Shown here: positions 57,538 through 64,000 of the stretch, one piece after another
Layout: every line of letters starts with the position of its first letter
How positions within the stretch are numbered: the first letter of the stretch is position 1
Assembly: GCA_947069175.1 (NCBI GenBank)
Contig: CAMTDV010000012.1
Location: 35,310,341-35,374,340 of the forward strand
Reading direction: 5' to 3'
DNA from: Scalesia atractyloides
Taxonomy: Eukaryota > Streptophyta > Magnoliopsida > Asterales > Asteraceae
DNA: 64,000 nt
Translations under genes and position numbers: made by a program
Notes under the pieces: model-generated
Databases searched by the model: none
What the model saw: only the letters and a program-made list of their open reading frames with translations
Told to the model about the DNA's origin: nothing

Positions 57538-58371
57538 AATGCCGCGACGTGTGAGAGGACAAAGTGGAAGAGGAAAAGGTCCAATGAGGGGAGGACCATC
57601 GGGGAGTATTCCTCCTCAACCCCATAATACAAATGCTTACCAAGAATCAGGAGATTCGTCTCCTTGGCAACCAGCAAGACGTTCTGTCTCTAATAGACAC
57701 TCGCCCCCACCTTCCCAAAATTCTTACCACTCACACCACTCCTACCATTCTCACCGTTCTCATTCTCATCACTCCTACCACGAAGAATTTAACCCTAACC
57801 ATTAATTAAACACGCCTCCAGCTGATCAAAATCAGTTGGACCAGCCACATCCTATGGATGAGGACTCCGAGCCGGAGATGTCACCGTCGGGATCAAATAT
57901 GCATCCCATTGAAATTTCGAGCGATTCAAACTCATATGCCGGATTGCCCTACCAAGGTCCTAATGAGTGGGACCAATACTGGAACCAATTCACCTTCACC
58001 CACACACCTTCTCATCACTCTAAACCGCCTCCTGTTCAAGAAGATGTCCACATGGAACCGGTGGACCAACCTCAACCACCACCTGAACCACCAAGAAGGA
58101 AGCGTGGAGCACGTATGTCTGACCTTTTAACCCGTCTACACCGGTAGACTATCAAGCATGGTCGTAGGACCCCTATATGCAAGCTGTTATGCACAATGCA
58201 CTTTACCCGTCTCCTTTTCCACCAACTTATCCACCAACTGGATATCCAACTTATGGGTACCAGTATCCGGTTATGCCACAACCTCAACCACAACCTCCAC
58301 CACCACTTGAGGCCATTAATGAGGCCTTAGAAAGAATGAAAGAAATGCAGCAACAGGCGGAGAAAACGGAG
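57538..58371 (+). pseudogene. extra ORF upstream of gag in the outer Tekay
   Basis: Starts MPRRVRGQSGRGKG (ATG 57538) and reads Arg/Gly-, then His/Ser-rich sequence to a stop at 57803. It continues after the stop with acidic and Pro-rich segments (DEDSEPEMSPSG; PPPEPPRRKRGARMSDLL) to 58145, then in a shifted frame with Pro/Tyr/Gln-rich sequence and a short coiled-coil-like AINEALERMKEMQQQAE. I recognise no catalytic or zinc-finger domain. It precedes the recognisable gag by 1.4 kb. It may be a detached gag N-terminus or an accessory protein. Confidence 0.6.
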
Positions 58372-58612
58372 TAGAAGACAAACAAGTTCTTCAAGAAACT
58401 CTCCAAGCTAGTCAAGGGAAAGAAGGACGAGTAAGGTCTCTTCTAATTATATGTAGTCCCTGCGAGGACATTGTTGTTTCTTTAGTCCCTGCGTGGACAA
58501 TTTTTATTTCTTTAAAGTCCTTGCATGGATAATTTATTTCCCTTTCTAGTATTGTAATTTCTAAATATAATTCCAAAAGTACTTCATTAAATTCCAATAT
58601 TAGAAATTACAA

Positions 58613-58616
<4 letters not shown>

Positions 58617-58685
<69 letters not shown>

Positions 58686-58688
58686 ATA
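58617..58688. repeat. AT microsatellite
   Basis: About 70 bp of nearly pure (AT)n between the extra ORF and the minisatellite. Confidence 0.95.
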
Positions 58689-59004
58689 GCAAGCGTCTCG
58701 ATTTTACTCGAAATTTATGCTCTGGCATATAATTCCAAAAAGATCTTAATGGATTGATTATGCCAAGTGGCGTAGACCACACATTGGCCAAGAAATGATA
58801 GTTAAGTACGAAGGGGTCTTCTATCAGGATAGTTAAGGGAAGTTATCCTTCTATCCAGAGGTAAGGGACTAGGTCCAAACCTCCAAGGTCGTTAAGGTCG
58901 AAGGTGACCGGGACCATTAATCAATCATTAAGGTGCTCTTATGTTAACATTAAGAAATGTTATACTCCTCGGTAGTGTGGCTTGAGGAACCACACTAGCC
59001 GTCA

Positions 59005-59425
59005 GGCCAATGGCCCAATATATGTCCAACGGGACAGGCTGATATGCCATTTACATCTGATATGATGTAGGCCAATGTGTCCAATATATGTCCAACATGA
59101 CAGGCTGATATGGCATTTACATCTGATACGATGTAGGCCAATGTGCCTAATATATGTCCAACGGGACATGCTGATATACCATTTCCATCTGATATGATAT
59201 AGGCCAATGTGCCCAATATATGTCAATGGGACAGCTGATATGCCATTTGCATCTGATATGATGTAGGCCAATGTGCCCAATATATGTCCAACAGGACAAG
59301 CTGATATGCCATTTACATCTGATATGATGTAGGCCAATGTGCCCAATATATGTCCAACGGGACATGCTAATATGCCATATACATCTGATAAGATGTAGGC
59401 CAATGTGCCCAATTTATGTCCATCG

Positions 59426-59430
<5 letters not shown>
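59005..59430. repeat. minisatellite, about 6.5 copies of a 64-66 bp unit
   Basis: Units start with GGCCAATGTGCCCAATATAT near 59005, 59070, 59136, 59202, 59266, 59332 and 59398, and contain CATCTGATATGATGTA. The unit keeps frames open on the minus strand, but this is repeat translation, not a gene. Degraded CAATGTCC words continue to about 59640. Confidence 0.93.
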
Positions 59431-59462
<32 letters not shown>

Positions 59463-59817
59463 TATAAAATAAATATATATATATATAAATATTGTCCAAT
59501 GTGACCGACCAATGTTCCCAATTATTATGTCCATTAGGGACAAGCCTATGAGCTATATAATTGTCAATTATGACAATGACAGTTGTGACAATGTGATCCA
59601 AATGTCCAATAATATATGGACTATGTCCAAATTGTAATTTGCCTATGATGGTCCTATTAAGACCTAGGCCAAATATAGTTATGTTAAGCCTAAGAGTTGT
59701 GATGTTATTCACACTAGTATTGGCAATGGATTGTTATATCCAATATTGAAAGCCAATATGGTTAATATACCATGGTTAAGTGAAGCTTTATTGGTGTATA
59801 GAAACTAAGACTTAAAG

Positions 59818-60985
59818 ATGGCCAATTCAAATGAAGCACAAAGTAGCCACAAGAATGTTGAATCTAATAAAGCTGAAAACAAAAATATTGATGATGAAAA
59901 TTTTCAAGCTCGCATTGATGCGGCTGTAGAAAAGGCCATGGGAAAGGCCATAGAAAGACTAAGAGAGTCGAGTGCCCCTCGTTCTAGACCCTTATCTATT
60001 CCACCATCTTCAGCTCATAAGGAGAGCTCCATTCACTCTTCAAATGCGAAGAGTGAACCAAAGAAATTAGATTTTGCTGAAAAGTCCCGTTCTGTCAAGG
60101 ACGGATGTACCTATAAGTACTTTGTCTCCTGTAAGCCTCCGAGACTTTAACGGGGAGAAAGGAGCTGTAGAAGCCCTAAAGTGGCTAGACGAGATGGAGA
60201 CGATAGTAGATATCAGCAATTGTGCTGATAAGGATGTGGTCAAGTACGTATCACAATCCTTCAAGGGCGATGCCCTAATATGGTGGAAAGCCATGATTTA
60301 ATCAACAGGTAAGGTACACCTGTACAACTTAGGATGGTCCAAGTTTGTTATTTGGTAAAGGAAACTTACTGCCCACCTCATGAAGTGGAGAAGTTAAAGA
60401 CAAACTTCTTGTCTCTTTCAATGAAAAACCTAGATTGTCGGAAGTACGTTTCTGACTTTAACTCCCTATTAGGTTAGTTTCCTATTTAATCACCCCCGAA
60501 TCAAAACGCATTGCGCGTTTCATAAATGGGTTGGCGCCTGAAATAAAGGGCATGGTAAAGGCTGCTCAGCCTAGTACCTATAGGTCCGCTGTGGACCTAT
60601 CTCTTTCCCTCACCCTAGATCTGGTAAGAGAAAAGTCAGTTAGGACTGAAACTGACGGAAAGAGGAAACGGGAGGATAATAACTCCCAAAGTTTAAGAAG
60701 AAAGAAAAATTCGGGTTCAAGAAGAACCAGCACACGTCTAATGACAAACCTCTGTGCAAGAACTGTAAATATAGGCATTGGGGACAGTGTGGTATAAATC
60801 CACAAACCAAACCCTGTGGTATCTTCAAAAGAAAAGGGCATAAGACCTTAGATTGCAAGGATCTTAAGGATGCAGTTTGCTACAACTGCAACGAAAAAGG
60901 GCATATAACATAAAATTGCCCCAAGAAACCCAAAAGTAATGAGGCAAAGCCTGGAGAGGCCAAGAAGGGGAATGCCCGTGCCTTT
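59818..60985 (+). pseudogene. gag of the outer Tekay
   Basis: Starts at the ATG at 59818 (MANSNEAQSSHKNVESNK). Gag core: CTYKYFVSCKPP, then after a frameshift RDFNGEKGAVEALKWLDEME and DALIWWKAMI (60150-60300), then further shifted pieces to RFINGLAPEIKGMVKAAQPS near 60515. Two Cys-rich knuckles follow: CKNCKYRHWGQCG near 60755 and CYNCNEKGHIT.NC near 60880-60920, with an internal stop. At least four breaks. Confidence 0.83.
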
Positions 60986-60988
60986 CAA

Positions 60989-63900
60989 ATGAATGCCAGG
61001 GAGGCCATTAGTGACAATAACGTCATAACAGGTACATTCCTCATTAATAATATTTACGCTAGAGTTCTTTTCGATTCGGGTGCGGATAAATTATTTGTTG
61101 GCCATAAGTTTAGTAAACTATTAAACCTGCCCATAAGAACTCTAGACAAAATTTATGAGATAGAACTCGCCAATGGAATCTTAGAAACTGCTTCTTCCAT
61201 TCTTGATGGATGCTCTATATCCATTAAGAATCACTTTATTCCTATCTCTTTGTTGCTAATGAAATTGGCGGGGTTCGATGTTGTCTTAGGCATGGATTGG
61301 TTATCTCATAACCAAGCCCGCATTGCCTGCGATAAGAAGCTCATCGAAATTAAGACCCCATCCGGTGAAGTGATCACCATTCCCGGAGACTCACACTATG
61401 GACTGCCGGACAAGGTGTCGTTATTTAAGACATCCAAGTGTTTGAGAAAAGGTTGTGTCATCTACTTAGCACAAGTAACCATAAATGAGCCTAAGCCAAA
61501 GATGGAGGACCTACCAGTCATCTCAGAATATTCCGATGTATTCCCAGAAGAATTACCAGGCCTACCTCCATACAGACAAGTGGAGTTTAGAATAGATATC
61601 CTCCCAGGATCTGCACTAGTGGCTAGAGCTCCATATAGGCTAGCACCAACGGAGATGAAGGAATTAAGGACGCAGCTAGACGAACTCTTAGAGAAAGGCT
61701 TTATACAACCTAGTTCCTCACCTTGGAGAGCTCCTATCCTTTTGTTAAAAAGAAAGACGATTCAATGCGGATGTGCATTGACTACCGGGAGCTGAACAAG
61801 TTAACAATTAAGAATAGATATCCTCTGCCCAGGATCGACGATTTATTCGACCAGCTTCAAGGGGCTAGTTACTTCTCTAAGATAGATTTAAGATCAGGAT
61901 ATCACCAGCTGAAGGTTAGAAGTGAAGAAGGTCCTAAGACAACCTTCAGGACCCGCTATGGTCATTTTGAATTCTTGGTGATGCCTTTTGGGCTCACAAA
62001 TGCACCAGCATCATGGATCTCATGAATAGAGTCTGCAAACCTATTTGGATAAGTTTGTCATTGTCTTCATAGACGACATACTTATCTATTCTCGTAACCA
62101 AGCTGATCATGAAAAACATCTTCGGTGTATCTTAGAATTATTAAGGCAGGAGAAACTTTATGCAAAGTTCTCTAAATGCGAATTTTGGCTTAGAAAAGTC
62201 CAATTTCTTGGACACATGGTAAGTGAGCGTGGCATCCAAGTGGATCCCACCAAAATTGAGGCCATAATAAATTGGAAAGTGCCCAAGACCCCAATGGAGG
62301 TTTGTTGTTTCAGGATTGGCTGGATACTATAGGAGGTTCATTGAGAACTTTTCAAGGATAGCCACTCCTTTAACTACCTTGACCCGTAAGAATGTTTAAT
62401 TAGGTCCAAGCAACAAGCTTTGAGATTCTAAAACACAAGTTGAGCAACGCTCCGTGTTATCTCTACCCAAGGGTATTGAGAACTTTGTTTTCTATTGTGA
62501 TGCTTCGCACACCGGCATGGGCGGTGTGCTAATGCAAAACGGCAAGGTAATTGCCTATGCATCACGACAACTAAAGGTGCATGAAAAGAATTGCACCACC
62601 CACGATTTGGAGTTGGGTGCCGTTGTATTTGCACTAAAACTATGGAGACACTACTTATATGGCACAAGTGTATTATATACACTGATCATAAAAGTCTCCA
62701 GCATCTGTTCAATCAGAAAGAATTGAACATGCGACAACGTCGATGGACGGAAACGCTTAATGACTATGATTGCGAAATTCGCTACCATCCAGGCAAAGCA
62801 AATGTAGTTACTGATGCCTTAAGTCACAAAGAACGAGTTAAACCTATAAGAATTAACGCTAAGAGCATTGAGCTCAGAAATAGCTTAAATGAGAAGCTAC
62901 TAGATGCACAAAAGCAAGCCTTATTAGAGGCTAATATCCCTAATGAGGAATTAGGCGAACTGTTGATCCGTTAGCGCCTGGAAATGATGGAATCCTAAGA
63001 TTTAATGATAGAATTCGGGTTCCAATCTTTGGAGGACTTAGAGATCTAATCCTCAAAGAAGCGCACAATTCAAGATACTCGGTTCACCCAGGAGGTGAAA
63101 AGATGTATCAAGACTTGAAGAAGAATTATTGGTGGATGGGTTTGAAGAAATCTATAGCCACTTATGTAGCTAAGTGTCTGACGTGTTTGCAAGTTAAGGC
63201 TGAACATCAGAAACCGTCAGGACTACTACAACAGTTAGAAATTCCCACTTGGAAATGGGAAATGGTAACTATGGATTTAATTACCAAGTTACCTAAGACC
63301 ATATGTGGTAATGACACTATTTGGGTCATAGTGAATAGGCTGACTAAGTTAGCACACTTCTTGCCAATAAAAGAAATGTATAATTCAGATAAATTGGCTA
63401 AGTTGTATGTGGACAAGATAGTGTCCCTACACGGTGTGCTGGTATTTATTGTATCCGATAGAGATACTAGATACACATCTCACTTTTGGAAAAGTTTTCA
63501 ACAATATTTAGGCACACGATTAAACTTTAGTACGGCTTACCATCCGCAGACTGATGGTCAAAGTGAACGTACTATTCAGAATCTGGAAGACATGCTTAGA
63601 GCATGTGTGATTGATTTAGGTGGAAGTTGGGATGACCACTTACCCCTTATAGAATTCTCCTACAATAACAACTATCACACGAGCATCAAGGCTGCTCCTT
63701 TTGAGGCCTTGTGTGGGAGAAAATGTAGAACGCCCGTATGCTGGGCAGAAGTTGGGGAGGCCCAACTATTAGGACTAGAGATTGTCCTAGAGACGACGGA
63801 AAAGATTGTGCAAATCCGTGATCATCTCAAAACTGCCAGGGATAGGCATAAAAACTATGCTGACAAGAGGCGTAAACCTCTTCAGTTCCAAGTAGGGGAC

Positions 63901-64000
63901 AAAGTCTTGCTAAAAGTATCACCCTGGAAAGGTGTGATGCGTTTTGGAAAGTAGGGAAGTTAAGCCCTAGATATATAGGACCCTTCGAGATAATCGAACG
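60989..64000 (+). pseudogene. pol of the outer Tekay, truncated by the window edge
   Basis: Protease FDSGADKLFVGHKF near 61070. RT: MRMCIDYRELNKLTIKNRYP, IDLRSGYHQLKV, MPFGLTNAPA and catalytic FIDDILIYS (61765-62095). RNase H: VFYCDASHTGMGGVLMQNGK near 62485 and ALKLWRHYLYG. Integrase: an uninterrupted 283-codon frame (63103-63951) with the C-C half of the zinc finger, MDLITKLPK (first Asp), VSDRDTRYTS (second Asp), PQTDGQSERTIQ (Glu) and the start of the VLLKVSPWKG tail. Frameshifts near 61740, 62010, 62320 and 62690, and one after 63951. Compared with the inner Tekay, pol is better preserved. Confidence 0.88.

Larger units (their letters stand above)
44148..64000 (+). mobile_element. outer Tekay-type chromovirus, open at the window edge
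   Basis: Begins with a long 5' LTR at 44148 (5' neighbour ACTCT, possible target duplication whose partner is outside), followed by an initiator tRNA-Met primer site, an extra N-terminal ORF, gag, and pol up to the end of integrase at 64000. The 3' part and 3' LTR lie beyond the window. Ty3 gene order, long LTRs and close pol similarity to the inner chromovirus support Tekay. A second complete element sits in its 5' LTR. Confidence 0.88.

Noticed and set aside
59002..59712. 236-codon minus-strand frame
   Set aside because: Pure translation of the 65-bp minisatellite and AT repeat; the peptide repeats with the DNA unit.

Overview
This is plant nuclear DNA dominated by transposable elements. 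It carries two host genes, both on the minus strand: a small secreted Kazal-type protease-inhibitor-like protein (4551-4958) and a three-exon UNC93-like membrane protein (23740-25460) with one apparent frameshifting base. Intron structure, AT-rich intergenic DNA, Ty3 elements primed by initiator tRNA-Met, tRNA-derived SINEs and MULE-type MITEs all point to an angiosperm. A eudicot, perhaps Asteraceae, is my impression only.

Layout. 94-1300 is a Pack-MULE: 280-bp terminal inverted repeats and a perfect 9-bp target duplication around a fragment of a PUB25/26-type U-box ligase gene. 1.3-5.7 kb holds a MITE, short tandem repeats and the Kazal gene. 5.7-19.4 kb is a three-layer nest: a decayed PIF/Harbinger (HARBI1/ALP1-like) transposase, split by a Tekay-type solo LTR (5824-18649, duplication GATCA), itself split by a complete non-coding minus-strand LTR element (6372-15855, duplication CCTGG). 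19.4-28.1 kb is low-copy-looking DNA with the UNC93 gene, several TIR elements and three SINEs. From 28.1 kb a copia gag-protease relic is split by an Athila-like Ty3 element (28280-40639) and by an unidentified 1.65-kb block. From 44148 to the window end lies a Tekay-type chromovirus with a 3.2-kb 5' LTR. A second, complete 10-kb Tekay-type chromovirus (45334-55373, duplication ATCAT) sits inside that LTR.

Most unusual signal. Each LTR of the inner 10-kb chromovirus carries three tandem ~170-bp units. Every unit has a tRNA-type A box, B box and downstream T run, so each looks like a small Pol III transcription unit. The D-arm-like hairpins differ in sequence between units yet stay paired (9-10 bp each), and the differences between the two LTR copies also keep the pairing. 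A fourth, opposite-strand unit lies upstream of the TATA box. The three units fall downstream of the predicted Pol II start, so they would also be folded into the 5' leader of the genomic RNA. I know of 5S-derived promoters in Cassandra TRIM LTRs, but not of tRNA-like arrays in coding chromovirus LTRs.

Other structure not explained by ordinary annotation: GC-rich ~20-bp palindrome clusters shared by Tekay LTRs and the Athila-like element; five dispersed hairpins with variable stems and a constant loop inside the non-coding LTR element; and a 19-bp motif identical between that non-coding element and the inner Tekay next to the polypurine tract, which suggests trans-mobilisation. All coding regions of the retroelements have stops or frameshifts except parts of the outer Tekay pol, whose integrase reading frame runs open for 283 codons.
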